A stretch of DNA of 64,000 bases from Collinsella sp. (lineage in GTDB: Bacteria > Actinomycetota > Coriobacteriia > Coriobacteriales > Coriobacteriaceae), in assembly GCA_031296755.1 (NCBI GenBank), contig JAUMMZ010000045.1:62001-126000 (forward strand). The letters are read 5' to 3'. Numbering within the stretch: the first letter of the stretch is position 1; each line of letters opens with the position of its first letter. Of the stretch, positions 33,000 through 41,129 are shown one piece after another. The notes beneath the pieces were generated by a model. The model did no database searches, was not told where the DNA came from, and saw nothing but the letters and a program-made list of their open reading frames with translations. Position numbers and translations under genes: made by a program.

Positions 33000-33206
33000 T
33001 TAGCGTTGCGACCCCGGCACCTCGTCCTCATCGTCGCGGCAAAGAACCACGCCTGCGCTTCCCAGCAGCGTGGCCGCGATCAGCGCGCCGACCACAATAG
33101 AGGCAGCCCCACAAGACCCCTGCACACCTGCGACGAGCGCGGCCGTAGGACCAAGGCAACCAAGCGTCAATGCAATGGCGGCAACGGCGATATCTCGAGC
33201 GTTCAC
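33000..33206 (-). CDS. small two-helix membrane protein
   Basis: A 68-residue hypothetical protein with two hydrophobic segments (about 7-27 and 33-55) joined by a short loop containing Cys, then an acidic tail RDDEDEVPGSQR. The start is GTG 33206 with GGAGGAA eight bases upstream. I recognise no family. The strong ribosome-binding site, the terminator behind it and the clean two-helix pattern support a real small membrane protein. It is flanked by convergent and codirectional genes with no obvious functional link. Confidence 0.55.
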   Translation of the reverse strand: MNARDIAVAAIALTLGCLGPTAALVAGVQGSCGAASIVVGALIAATLLGSAGVVLCRDDEDEVPGSQR

Positions 33207-33323
33207 AAGACCACTTCCTCCACGAGAAAGACCTTATTTCTCATGAACTAGTGTGCCCCGCATCCATACGCCCAGCGTACCGCCACGGTAAGGGCTCTGT
33301 TAACTCGAACGCACATAAAGAAC

Positions 33324-33363
33324 GGGCGGCTTTACGTTGCCTAAAAGCTCAGTAAAGACGCCC
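33324..33363 (-). terminator. terminator after the secreted-protein gene
   Basis: Twelve-base arms (33324-33335 and 33352-33363) pair with one mismatch. On the minus strand the hairpin is followed by GTTCTTTAT. It starts 33 bases after the stop of the secreted-protein gene. Confidence 0.55.
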
Positions 33364-33395
33364 GCCCATCATGTGCCTATTTTGCTTATGGCAGA

Positions 33396-34169
33396 TTACC
33401 AACCGGTGTAGTAGTCGGTGGTTCCGGCAGCGCAGCCGGAGTCATAGACCTTGCAATCACCCTTGGAGCCCGTAAAGGTCGAGCCCTGGGCCATATCGCC
33501 CGCGGCAACAACGTAATAGCCGTCGGAATCGCGCCAGAAGCCCTCAGAATCCTGAGTCCATTCGCCCGTGCGATAGTGATAAAGCACATTGCTGCTGTAA
33601 TAGGTCTCGCGGCGCCCGTTGTAGTTATTGACACCCGCAGAGCGCGTCAGGCCCGATCCGTTCGCGTAGGACGCGGCAGACGCGTAAGGCGGAGTATAAC
33701 CGGCGTTGTAGTACGAAGCCTGGGCGGCCTCGGCAGCCTCCGCCTCGGCGGCAGCCTCGAGCGCTTCGCACTTGGCATCCTCAAGCGCAGCGCGCAGCTC
33801 ATCGAGCTCGGTCGACTTGGCGTCGACCTCCCCCATCGTCAACAGGCTACCCGCACCGTCGATGCAACCCTGCAGCACAGCGCGCTCGTCATCGGTGGCA
33901 TAGTCGCCATACATATTCATGATGATCTGAGCGCGCATCTCCAGGGAATCGCGCTTGGCCTCCATCGAGGCGTTCCACTCCTGCATGGAACCATAACCAT
34001 CGCCACGATAGTCAACGGGCTGCACCAGCGTCGTCTCGGACGGAGTAGATCCAACCGTATCGGACAGTGTTGCGGCGTGGGCATCAGTTGCACCGGCGCC
34101 CGCCAAAAGTGCCACGGTCAGAGCGGCGGAAAGGGCGGCGGTTTTCGGTTTTCGTGAATCAATCCTCAT
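33396..34169 (-). CDS. secreted protein with helical central region and C-terminal YYVVAAGDM-type domain
   Basis: A 257-residue exported protein. Residues 1-33 are a signal peptide (KTAALSAALTVALLAGAGAT ending at AHA). Residues about 60-150 are helical and rich in Ala/Glu, probably a coiled coil. The C-terminal domain (about 200-257) has the pattern FWRDSDGYYVVAAGDMAQG, KGDCKVYDSGCAAG and a final DYYTGW, with two Cys that could form a disulfide. It resembles small beta-barrel domains at the end of cell-wall-associated proteins in gut Actinobacteria and Firmicutes; function unknown. GGAGG lies 11 bases before ATG 34169. Confidence 0.72.
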   Translation of the reverse strand: MRIDSRKPKTAALSAALTVALLAGAGATDAHAATLSDTVGSTPSETTLVQPVDYRGDGYGSMQEWNASMEAKRDSLEMRAQIIMNMYGDYATDDERAVLQGCIDGAGSLLTMGEVDAKSTELDELRAALEDAKCEALEAAAEAEAAEAAQASYYNAGYTPPYASAASYANGSGLTRSAGVNNYNGRRETYYSSNVLYHYRTGEWTQDSEGFWRDSDGYYVVAAGDMAQGSTFTGSKGDCKVYDSGCAAGTTDYYTGW

Positions 34170-34384
34170 GTAGCTGGAAACCTCCGTAGTGCGTTTTTGC
34201 TGCGTTTGAGCTGCGTGTGATTCGATCGCGCTGCATAGTACCCCGAGCAAATCGCGACCTGCGGTTTTACTTAAAAGGCGCACGTCAATTGCGTAAAACT
34301 CACATCCTCTCAACAGGAGTTTTCCACAACTCGAATGCATAAAGCGTGTCAAAAACCCTGTTTTTGCACCCTCTCTATGCAAAT
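34170..34384. other. intergenic region upstream of the secreted-protein gene
   Basis: About 215 bases carrying the upstream signals of the secreted protein. One sequence (TTTTCCACA) resembles a DnaA box but is single. No gene is apparent. Confidence 0.3.
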
Positions 34385-34421
34385 AAGGCGCCTGTGCAAC
34401 CATTGTTCGCACAGGCGCCTT
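34385..34421 (-). terminator. terminator after metY
   Basis: Perfect 13-base arms AAGGCGCCTGTGC and its complement around an 11-base loop, starting about 60 bases after the metY stop. On the minus strand the stem ends CTTATTTG. Confidence 0.65.
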
Positions 34422-34481
34422 GAGCAGGCATTTTATGCAGTTATACCTATCGAGTCGCAAGGGGTCCTTGCACAAGTCGCC

Positions 34482-35792
34482 TTACTCGTCCAGCGCGGCG
34501 AAGGCCTGCTTCAGATCCCAAATGATATCCTCGGCGTTCTCGGTACCGATGGAAAGACGGATCGTGGAGGGCGTGATGTTCTGCTCGGCGAGCTCCTCGG
34601 CAGAGAGCTGGGAGTGCGTGGTGGTAGCCGGGTGCACGACGAGCGACTTGACGTCGGCCACGTTGGCGAGCAGCGAGAACACCTGCAGATGATCGATGAA
34701 CTTCCAAGCTGCCTCCTGGCCACCCTTAATCTCAAAGGTAAAGATCGAGGCACCGCCACGGGGGAAGTACTTCTGATAGAGCTCGTGATCGGGGTGCTCA
34801 GGCAGGCTCGGGTGGTTCACCTTGGCGACGTGGCTGTCACCAGCCAGGAACTCAACGACCTTCTTGGTGTTCTCGACATGACGGTCAACGCGCAGCGACA
34901 GAGTCTCGGTGCCCTGGAGCAGGACCCAGGCGTTGAACGGACTGATGCAAGCGCCCTCGTCACGCAGCAGGATAGCGCGGACATAGGTTGCAAAGGCGGC
35001 GGGACCGGCAGCCTCGGCAAACGAGACACCGTGGTAGGAGGGGTTGGGCTCAGCAATCTGGGCGTACTTTCCGCTCGCCTTCCAATCGAAGTTACCGCCG
35101 TCGACGATCACACCGCCCAGCGAGGTGCCGTGGCCGCCGATGAACTTGGTTGCGGAGTGGACGACGATATTGGCACCATGCTCCAGCGGACGGAGCAGAT
35201 ACGGGGTGCCGAAGGTGTTGTCGACGACAACCGGCAGACCGTGCTTCTTGGCGATCTCGGAGATGGCGTCGATGTTGGGGATGTCGGAGTTGGGGTTGCC
35301 GAGCGTCTCGAGATAGATGACCGTGGTGTTGTCCTTGATGGCACCCTCGACCTCTTCAAGGTTATGGGCATCGACAAACGTGGTCTCGACGCCAAACTGG
35401 GAGAGCGTATGCTCCAGCAGGTTGTAGGAGCCACCGTAGATGGTCTTCTGAGCCACCACGTGGTCACCGGCCTGGGCAAGAGCCTGCAGGGTATAGGTGA
35501 TGGCAGCAGCACCGGAGGCGACGGCAAGACCTGCCACGCCACCCTCGAGGGCGGCGATACGGTCCTCGAAGACGCCCTGGGTGGAGTTGGTCAGACGGCC
35601 GTAGATGTTACCGGCGTCGGCAAGACCAAAGCGGTCGGCGGCGTGCTGGGAGTTGCGGAACACATAGCTCGTGGTCTGGTAGATAGGCACGGCGCGGGAG
35701 TCGGATGCAGGATCGGCGCTCTCCTGGCCAACGTGCAGCTGCAGGGTATCGAAACCAAAGGTGTGCTCGGGGTTGTTGATAAACTGGCTCAT
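34482..35792 (-). CDS. metY: O-acetylhomoserine sulfhydrylase (homocysteine synthase)
   Basis: A 436-residue PLP enzyme of the Cys/Met metabolism family. FDTLQLHVGQESADPASDSR at the N-terminus, YGRLTNSTQGVFEDRIAALE, and VHSATKFIGGHGTSLGG with the PLP-binding lysine place it in the MetY subgroup, as does the length (about 430, longer than MetB/MetC). It condenses O-acetylhomoserine with sulfide to homocysteine in methionine synthesis. AAGGAG precedes ATG 35792. A long leader with a small Cys/Met-containing ORF and a divergent LysR gene lie upstream, pointing to regulation by sulfur supply. Confidence 0.93.
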   Translation of the reverse strand: MSQFINNPEHTFGFDTLQLHVGQESADPASDSRAVPIYQTTSYVFRNSQHAADRFGLADAGNIYGRLTNSTQGVFEDRIAALEGGVAGLAVASGAAAITYTLQALAQAGDHVVAQKTIYGGSYNLLEHTLSQFGVETTFVDAHNLEEVEGAIKDNTTVIYLETLGNPNSDIPNIDAISEIAKKHGLPVVVDNTFGTPYLLRPLEHGANIVVHSATKFIGGHGTSLGGVIVDGGNFDWKASGKYAQIAEPNPSYHGVSFAEAAGPAAFATYVRAILLRDEGACISPFNAWVLLQGTETLSLRVDRHVENTKKVVEFLAGDSHVAKVNHPSLPEHPDHELYQKYFPRGGASIFTFEIKGGQEAAWKFIDHLQVFSLLANVADVKSLVVHPATTTHSQLSAEELAEQNITPSTIRLSIGTENAEDIIWDLKQAFAALDE

Positions 35793-35853
35793 GATGATCT
35801 CCTTGATCGAACAAAAGTAATAAGAGTAAGAGAAGTGAGTCGCTGTCTCCTGA

Positions 35854-35907
35854 TCACGCCGACGGGCGCAAACAGGAGCCCGGCATTCGTCTTGGTAAGC
35901 AATTCAT
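35854..35907 (-). CDS. possible 17-residue leader peptide of metY
   Basis: On the minus strand an ATG at 35907, preceded by AAAGGAGG, opens MNCLPRRMPGSCLRPSA and a TGA stop. It carries two Cys and two Met codons. Its 3' half overlaps a hairpin (CTCCTG with CAGGAG outside, GCGCC with GGCGT inside). The arrangement resembles a translation-sensing leader for cysteine or methionine. It lies 61 bases before metY. No homologue or T-tract confirms it. Confidence 0.4.
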   Translation of the reverse strand: MNCLPRRMPGSCLRPSA

Positions 35908-36023
35908 ATGCGGGCCTCCTTTCGCATCCCGGTTCCGTAGTTGGCTTAATTACCTACCGTCTTTGTGTGTTTTGAATAGTACGAGCATTGTTTTCCTCGG
36001 TCAATCACTTTAAAGCGCTAACC

Positions 36024-36046
36024 TGTTATCGGTTTTATAGATAACA
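36024..36046. promoter_or_regulatory. LysR-type operator palindrome
   Basis: TGTTATC and GATAACA form a 7-base inverted repeat with a 9-base AT-rich centre, between the divergent metY and LysR genes and 20 bases before the LysR start. Size and position suit a LysR-family binding site. Confidence 0.5.
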
Positions 36047-36065
36047 CTCGAAAGGACGGGCGCCG

Positions 36066-37004
36066 ATGACCCTCCAACAGCTTCGCTTTTTGATCGCCGT
36101 GGCAGAGTCCGGTTCGATCAACGCCGCAGCCCAGCGCCTCTATACGGCACAGTCCAATATCTCCAATGCCGTCAAAAGCCTGGAGCAGGAACTTCATATC
36201 GAAATCTTTACGCGCTCCAGCCGCGGTGTTGCACTCACCAACGACGGCACCGAGCTTTTGGGTTATGCACACCAGGTCGTAGAGCAGGCCGACATGCTCG
36301 AGGCCCGCTACGAGGACGGCGGTACCCCGCAAGCCCGCCTCGCCATTTCCGCCCAACACTACGCCTTTTCGGTCGAGGCCTTTGTCAACGTAGTCGAGCG
36401 CTGCCGCGACAGCAAGTTCGAGTTCATCATGCGCGAGACCACCACAGCGCAGATTATCGACGACGTGCGCGCGTTTCGCAGCGATATCGGCATCCTCTAT
36501 CTGGATGACTTTAATACCCGTGTCTTGCAGAAGGCCTTTACCGATGCCCGAGCGAGCTTTCATCCCCTCTTTGATGCAAAAGTCCACGTGTTCGTCAGCG
36601 AACGCCACCCGCTCGCACGCCGTTCGCAGCTGTCCCTTGCCGACCTCACGCCCTATACGCGCTACAGCTTTGAGCAAGGCACCTCGAACTCCTTCTATTA
36701 CGCCGAGGAACCGTTTAGCTATATTCCCTGCAACCGCAATATCCGCGTATCCGACCGCGGGACGCTCACCAACCTGCTTATCACCTCGAACGGCTATGCG
36801 CTGTCGACCGGCGTACTCTCCAGCGAAATGCAGTGGGGCATGGCCTCGATCCCCCTGGCAGACGCCCCGACGATGCATGTGGGCTACATCATGCATGACG
36901 ACCGCAAGCCCTCTCCCCTCTTGCAGCAATACCTCGACGAGCTCAACCGCATCATCCATGCCAACCAACTGTCGGAAGACGGGGTAGAAATCGTAGATTG
37001 CTAG
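36066..37004 (+). CDS. LysR family transcriptional regulator
   Basis: A 312-residue LysR protein. Residues 1-60 are the winged helix (TLQQLRFLIAVAESGSINAA, AQRLYTAQSNISNAVKSLEQ, TRSSRGVALTNDG). Residues about 90-300 form the periplasmic-binding-like effector domain. AAAGGA precedes ATG 36066. It is divergent from metY across a 273-base region that contains a matching palindrome, so it probably regulates metY and itself in response to a sulfur-metabolite effector (inference; compare CysB, CmbR and MetR in other bacteria). Confidence 0.88.
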   Translation: MTLQQLRFLIAVAESGSINAAAQRLYTAQSNISNAVKSLEQELHIEIFTRSSRGVALTNDGTELLGYAHQVVEQADMLEARYEDGGTPQARLAISAQHYAFSVEAFVNVVERCRDSKFEFIMRETTTAQIIDDVRAFRSDIGILYLDDFNTRVLQKAFTDARASFHPLFDAKVHVFVSERHPLARRSQLSLADLTPYTRYSFEQGTSNSFYYAEEPFSYIPCNRNIRVSDRGTLTNLLITSNGYALSTGVLSSEMQWGMASIPLADAPTMHVGYIMHDDRKPSPLLQQYLDELNRIIHANQLSEDGVEIVDC

Positions 37005-37067
37005 CCCCCGGCGGGCATGGCGCTACAATGGTCACTCACGCGAAACGTACCCAACGAAAGGAACCAT

Positions 37068-37553
37068 GTGAAGGTCATCATCTATACCGACGGCTCGGCC
37101 CGATCAAATCCGGGACGCGGCGGCTACGGCGCCGTGCTCAAATACACCAACCCCGCCGGCAAGACCTTCACCTCTGAGCTTTCGCGCGGCTACGCCAAGA
37201 CCACCAACAACCGCATGGAGCTCATGGCCGTTATCGTGGCACTCGAGGCGCTCAACCGCCCCTGCGACGTCGAAGTCCATTCCGATTCGCAGTACGTCGT
37301 TAACGCCTTCAACAAGCACTGGATTGACGGATGGAAAAAACGCGGCTGGAAGACCGCCAACAAGCAGCCCGTCAAGAACCGCGATCTGTGGGAGCGCCTA
37401 CTCACCGCAAAGAGCAAGCACAAGGTTGAGTTCATCTGGGTTAAGGGTCACGCCGGCCATGAGCTCAACGAGCGCTGCGACGAGCTCGCCACCACGGCGG
37501 CCGACGGCAGCAACCTCGATATCGACACCGGCTTTAACGAGAGCGACCTGTAA
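37068..37553 (+). CDS. rnhA: ribonuclease HI
   Basis: A 161-residue RNase HI that cleaves the RNA strand of RNA-DNA hybrids. The active-site set is visible: Asp in IIYTDGSARSNPG, Glu in NNRMELMAVI, Asp in VHSDSQYVVNAF, and Asp in ELNERCDELATTAA, with the handle region HWIDGWKKRGWKT between. The start is GTG 37068 with GAAAGGA upstream, which trims 17 residues from the longer frame. It lies between the LysR gene and an oxidoreductase, all rightward, with no obvious functional link. Confidence 0.93.
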   Translation: MKVIIYTDGSARSNPGRGGYGAVLKYTNPAGKTFTSELSRGYAKTTNNRMELMAVIVALEALNRPCDVEVHSDSQYVVNAFNKHWIDGWKKRGWKTANKQPVKNRDLWERLLTAKSKHKVEFIWVKGHAGHELNERCDELATTAADGSNLDIDTGFNESDL

Positions 37554-37628
37554 CGGCGTTTTCGTACGCTATTTCCTGCCCCTTCGCGCTACACTCATCC
37601 TGTAAACCGAACGGCACGAGGGGGATAC

Positions 37629-38735
37629 ATGCTGCGTATAGCGACCATCGGCACATCCATGATTACCGACGACTTTATCCAGGTCGTCAACGCCAACGAC
37701 CAAGCCGCGTTTGTGGGCACGCTCTCGCGCGATGCCAATCGCGGTGCTGCCTTTACCGCCGAGCGCGGTGGCGAGCGAAACTTTACTTCACTCGATGAGC
37801 TCGCGGCAGCCGCCGACGTCGACGCCGTCTATATCGGCAGCCCCAACGCACTTCACTACGAGCAGGCCCTTGCCTGCATCGCCGGTGGCAAGCACGTCAT
37901 CGTCGAGAAGCCCTTCTGCGCCACCGAGGCGCAAGCGCTGGAAGTCTTCCGCGCTGCCGAGGCAGCAGGTGTCGTGGCCCTCGAGGCCATGCGTCCCCTC
38001 CACGATCCCGCCTTCCACGCCATCGAGGACGCCCTGGGTGAGATCGCCCCCATCCGCCGCGCCTCATTGCGCTTTGGAAAATATTCCTCGCGCTACAACG
38101 AGATTCTCGCGGGACGCGCCACCAATATCTTCGACTGCAATATGGCCTCGGGTTCCCTCATGGATATTGGCGTCTACACCGTCGAGCCCATGGTCGAGAT
38201 TTTCGGCATGCCCTCCGGCCTTACGAGCATGACCACCCTGCTCGATCCCACCACGCGACAGCTCACGCACGGCCCCATCGACGGCTGCGGTTCCATCCTC
38301 GCCAGCTACGGCGGTGGCCGTATCTCCGTCGAGCTCGCGCACTCCAAAATTACGAATGACCTGCTGCCCTCGCAGATCGAAGGCGAGCGTGGCACTATCC
38401 AGATCGACCATCTGTCCACGCCCCGCAACGTCCGCATCGACTATCGCGGCGACGTCGTACGCGGCTCGGCGACCGAGGCACCGCGCGAACAGGACGAGAA
38501 CGGCCGCGTGCTCGACCTGCCCAAATCGAGCAACACTATGGAATACGAACTCACAGACTTTATCACCGCCATCGGCGGCATCGATAACGTTAAGGAAGAG
38601 ATTTGGGAGACCCCGGCGGGACGCCACGAGCTTGGCCACTACCGCGATGTCACGCTCGTCTCACTGCGCATCATGGATGCCGTGCGCCAGCAGGCCGGCA
38701 TTACTTTCCCGGCCGACGCAGGCAAGCAGGCATAG
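37629..38735 (+). CDS. Gfo/Idh/MocA family oxidoreductase
   Basis: A 368-residue NAD(P)-dependent oxidoreductase. LRIATIGTSMITDDFIQVV is a slightly divergent Rossmann loop (one glycine replaced), DAVYIGSPNALHYEQAL follows, and KHVIVEKPFCATEAQAL contains the catalytic EKP lysine. GSLMDIGVYTVEPMVEIFG opens the C-terminal domain. Substrate unknown; members act on sugars and polyols. It directly precedes the acylphosphatase gene (2 bases) and is probably co-transcribed with it. Confidence 0.85.
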   Translation: MLRIATIGTSMITDDFIQVVNANDQAAFVGTLSRDANRGAAFTAERGGERNFTSLDELAAAADVDAVYIGSPNALHYEQALACIAGGKHVIVEKPFCATEAQALEVFRAAEAAGVVALEAMRPLHDPAFHAIEDALGEIAPIRRASLRFGKYSSRYNEILAGRATNIFDCNMASGSLMDIGVYTVEPMVEIFGMPSGLTSMTTLLDPTTRQLTHGPIDGCGSILASYGGGRISVELAHSKITNDLLPSQIEGERGTIQIDHLSTPRNVRIDYRGDVVRGSATEAPREQDENGRVLDLPKSSNTMEYELTDFITAIGGIDNVKEEIWETPAGRHELGHYRDVTLVSLRIMDAVRQQAGITFPADAGKQA

Positions 38736-38737
38736 CG

Positions 38738-39148
38738 ATGGGCCTCTTCGATACGTTCTTCTCCAGCGTCACCGGCGGCAGTCGAGAGCCTCAAAAACCA
38801 TCAAACGTCGAGCTCGAGCTGCGCCGCAGGCTTACCGTACTCGCAAGCGACGAGGCCACTCAAGACACTCCCCTGCGCTATTTCCTGCACTGGACGGGGC
38901 AAGTCCAAGGCGTTGGTTTTCGCTTTACCAACACCAACCTCGCGCAGGCACGCTCCCTCACCGGCTGGGTGCGTAACATGGAAGACGGCTCAGTCGAGAT
39001 GGAGATACAGGGAGCTCCGGCAAACATCCTATCTCATCTCGAGGCACTTCATGCCTCCTACGAGCGCATGGGAACGCGTTTTCGCCTCGTAGATGCCCAG
39101 GCCCGAGCCCCACTTGCCAATGAAGACGGTTTCAGTCCTCATTATTAG
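38738..39148 (+). CDS. acylphosphatase with N-terminal extension
   Basis: A 136-residue protein. The C-terminal 90 residues are an acylphosphatase: FLHWTGQVQGVGFRFTNTNL holds the phosphate-binding loop with the catalytic Arg, and LTGWVRNMEDGSVEMEIQG holds the catalytic Asn. The first 45 residues (MGLFDTFFSSVTGG and a charged helix) are an extra segment not seen in the usual 90-100 residue enzyme. Acylphosphatase hydrolyses carboxyl-phosphate bonds such as acetyl phosphate or 1,3-bisphosphoglycerate. It follows the oxidoreductase gene by 2 bases. Confidence 0.87.
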   Translation: MGLFDTFFSSVTGGSREPQKPSNVELELRRRLTVLASDEATQDTPLRYFLHWTGQVQGVGFRFTNTNLAQARSLTGWVRNMEDGSVEMEIQGAPANILSHLEALHASYERMGTRFRLVDAQARAPLANEDGFSPHY

Positions 39149-39209
39149 TATTGTGTGCTAAATACGGTATCATTTACCTACGACCGTTGATAGAAAAGAG
39201 GCGAGGCGC

Positions 39210-39590
39210 ATGGCGGTGCAAAGAAGGAATACCAAGCAGCGAAAGCTGGTTCTTGACGCCGTGCGCCAAAGCTATAACCATCCCACCGCCGACGAGATCT
39301 ACAACGCCGTGCGCGAACAGGATGACAAGATCAGCCGCGGCACGGTCTACCGCAACCTCAATCTCTTGGCAGATGCCGGAGAAATCCTCTCGATCAAGAC
39401 GCCGGGCGGGAGTCGCTTCGATCGCACCATCGAGCCGCATGCGCATATCATCTGCACCTCGTGCAGCCGCGTCATCGACGTACCGCTCCCCTTCGATGCC
39501 CAGCTCGACGCCAAAGCGTCCGAGCAAATCGGCTGGCACGTCACGTCGCACTACACCATCTTCGAGGGTCTCTGCCCCGACTGCCGGTAG
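39210..39590 (+). CDS. Fur/PerR family transcriptional regulator
   Basis: A 126-residue metalloregulator. Residues 1-70 are the winged helix (TKQRKLVLDAV, HPTADEIYNAVREQ, KISRGTVYRNLNLLADAGEI). The dimerisation domain has EPHAHIICTSCSRVIDV and a C-terminal GLCPDCR, so the two CxxC pairs of the structural zinc site are present. Regulatory-site His residues (HAHI, HVTSHYT) are compatible with PerR or Fur; which metal it senses cannot be decided. GAGGCG lies just before ATG 39210. No target gene is adjacent. Confidence 0.87.
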   Translation: MAVQRRNTKQRKLVLDAVRQSYNHPTADEIYNAVREQDDKISRGTVYRNLNLLADAGEILSIKTPGGSRFDRTIEPHAHIICTSCSRVIDVPLPFDAQLDAKASEQIGWHVTSHYTIFEGLCPDCR

Positions 39591-39667
39591 ATGTTTGGGA
39601 CATGCCCGCAAATCTACTTGCCCATCCGCTACAGCAAGCAGCACATTTCTAGGCATGTCCCGAAAAC

Positions 39668-40465
39668 CTACTCGGCGAGCAGGCGGCACAGTTCTTCTTC
39701 GACCGTGCGCACATAGCGAACGCGGTCGTTGATGCCACGCATGCTGGGATTGCAGCTCTCCATCAGATAGGGATGGCCCACGACGTTGAGCATGTCGCGA
39801 TCGTTCTCATTGTCGCCAAACGCCATCATCTCATCGGGCGAAATCCCCAGGGCACGACCGTAATCGGCAAGCGCGGAGCCCTTGCCCGAACCGAAACCGA
39901 TAAAGTCCGTCCATTCGGTTCCCGACGTCATCACGTCGACACGGTCGCTAAAGAGGCGCTCAAAATGCTCCAGCGCCGCTGGCTGATCCACCTCGGGCGT
40001 CTGGAAGGCAATCTTAATGACGTCCTCGTCGATGTCCTCGGGACGGTCGACCACCGCCACATCGCAGTGGACCTCATAGCGCAAATGGTCGACGAACGCA
40101 TCGTTGCCGCTCATGGCGTAGAGGTGCCCCTCGCACGAAAGGGTCACGTCGGCATGGGGATACGCAACCACGGCATTCGCGATATCCATAGCAAGGCCAC
40201 GCTCCATGGAACGCTTGACAACGGCACGCCCCTCGCTCATCACCAGGGCTCCGTTTTCGCATACATAGGCGAGCTCATCGGCCACCGGGGCAAACAGATA
40301 GCGTAAGCTCGCATATTGACGGCCGCTCGCCGGCATAAACACGATACCGCGACGATGCAGCTCATCGATAAGCTCAAAGGCCTCGGAACGCGGCTCGCGC
40401 TCCCCCGGGTGCAGCAACGTGCCGTCCAAATCGCATGCAATCAACTTGATTCCCTCAAGACCCAT
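39668..40465 (-). CDS. Cof-type HAD-IIB phosphatase
   Basis: A 265-residue HAD-IIB phosphatase. IKLIACDLDGTLLHPGE is motif I, IVFMPASGRQYASL is motif II, and MMAFGDNENDRDMLNVVGHP holds the metal-binding Asp pair, with a C2 cap in between. It is a second Cof-family protein in this window and is not closely similar to the one at 11.5-12.3 kb. ATG 40465 has GGGGAAG upstream; a TTG 12 bases earlier is too close to its AGGAGG. Likely a broad sugar-phosphate or cofactor phosphatase. Confidence 0.86.
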   Translation of the reverse strand: MGLEGIKLIACDLDGTLLHPGEREPRSEAFELIDELHRRGIVFMPASGRQYASLRYLFAPVADELAYVCENGALVMSEGRAVVKRSMERGLAMDIANAVVAYPHADVTLSCEGHLYAMSGNDAFVDHLRYEVHCDVAVVDRPEDIDEDVIKIAFQTPEVDQPAALEHFERLFSDRVDVMTSGTEWTDFIGFGSGKGSALADYGRALGISPDEMMAFGDNENDRDMLNVVGHPYLMESCNPSMRGINDRVRYVRTVEEELCRLLAE

Positions 40466-40547
40466 ACGCTTCCCCAAAGCCTCCTATCAACAGCAAGACG
40501 GACCTTGATTGGTCGCCCCTCAAAGCCCGTCTTGCGCATACGCGCGC

Positions 40548-41126
40548 TTAGCCGCGCGTCTTTTTTACGATGGTAAAGTCCGGAGCCATGCTAACGACGA
40601 CCTCCGCCGCACTCGACGCAAAGCGCCGGTCCGTATCGAGTTCACGGGTAACCACCGAGAGCCGAACACCCTCGATACCCCGGAGCATGCGGCCCAAAAC
40701 AGGCTGCACCGGCGTATACATGCGCACGGTATGCTCGTCCGAGTCGCCCCGGAAGAGCGGCGCATGCATGTTGCCGATCTCCCAGCACGCATGCGCGAGC
40801 GCAATCGGATCCATGCGGTCGACTTCGACCAAATAAACCTCGGCGCTGCGCAGGCGCACGACAACCGCCACGGGCACCACACCCGAACGGTCAATGGCGA
40901 GCACGTCGCCATCGGCAAGACGACCGCCGTCGGCAGCATCCAGCCGAACATCGACCGTGCGCCCCAGCTCCGTCACGCCCACAAATGCGCATACATCAGC
41001 CTGGTCCCAATCGAGCAGCAGATCATCGACCTCAAAGACACCGCCCAGCTCCCGGCGAAGCAAAAGCTCATAGGACGGGTCGTTGAGATTTCCGAGGCAC
41101 GCTGTCGAAACCAGATTTGCAGGCAT
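40548..41126 (-). CDS. UreE-like metallochaperone (no urease nearby)
   Basis: A 192-residue protein that follows urease accessory protein UreE. The N-terminal part ends GGRLADGDVLAID (UreE: LLLRGGDVL). The C-terminal part has MDPIALAHACWEIGNMHAPL, where His121 matches the nickel-binding His of UreE's HLGNRHVPL, and VQPVLGRMLRGIEGVRL matches HVLDDMLRGLG. The first 50 residues are an extra segment, and the His-rich tail is absent. No ureABC, ureF, ureG or ureH lies in the window. It starts 4 bases after the FKBP/SlyD-type isomerase stop; SlyD is itself a nickel-linked chaperone, so nickel delivery to another enzyme such as a hydrogenase is plausible (inference). Confidence 0.7.
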   Translation of the reverse strand: MPANLVSTACLGNLNDPSYELLLRRELGGVFEVDDLLLDWDQADVCAFVGVTELGRTVDVRLDAADGGRLADGDVLAIDRSGVVPVAVVVRLRSAEVYLVEVDRMDPIALAHACWEIGNMHAPLFRGDSDEHTVRMYTPVQPVLGRMLRGIEGVRLSVVTRELDTDRRFASSAAEVVVSMAPDFTIVKKTRG

Positions 41127-41129
41127 AGC

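Noticed and set aside
34318..34330. Single DnaA-box-like sequence (TTTTCCACA)
   Set aside because: Only one imperfect copy, no cluster and no AT-rich unwinding region, so no evidence of an origin.
40541..40566. GC-rich hairpin with T-tract on the plus strand
   Set aside because: The T-run encodes lysines at the end of the UreE-like gene and no rightward gene precedes it; chance overlap is more likely than a terminator.
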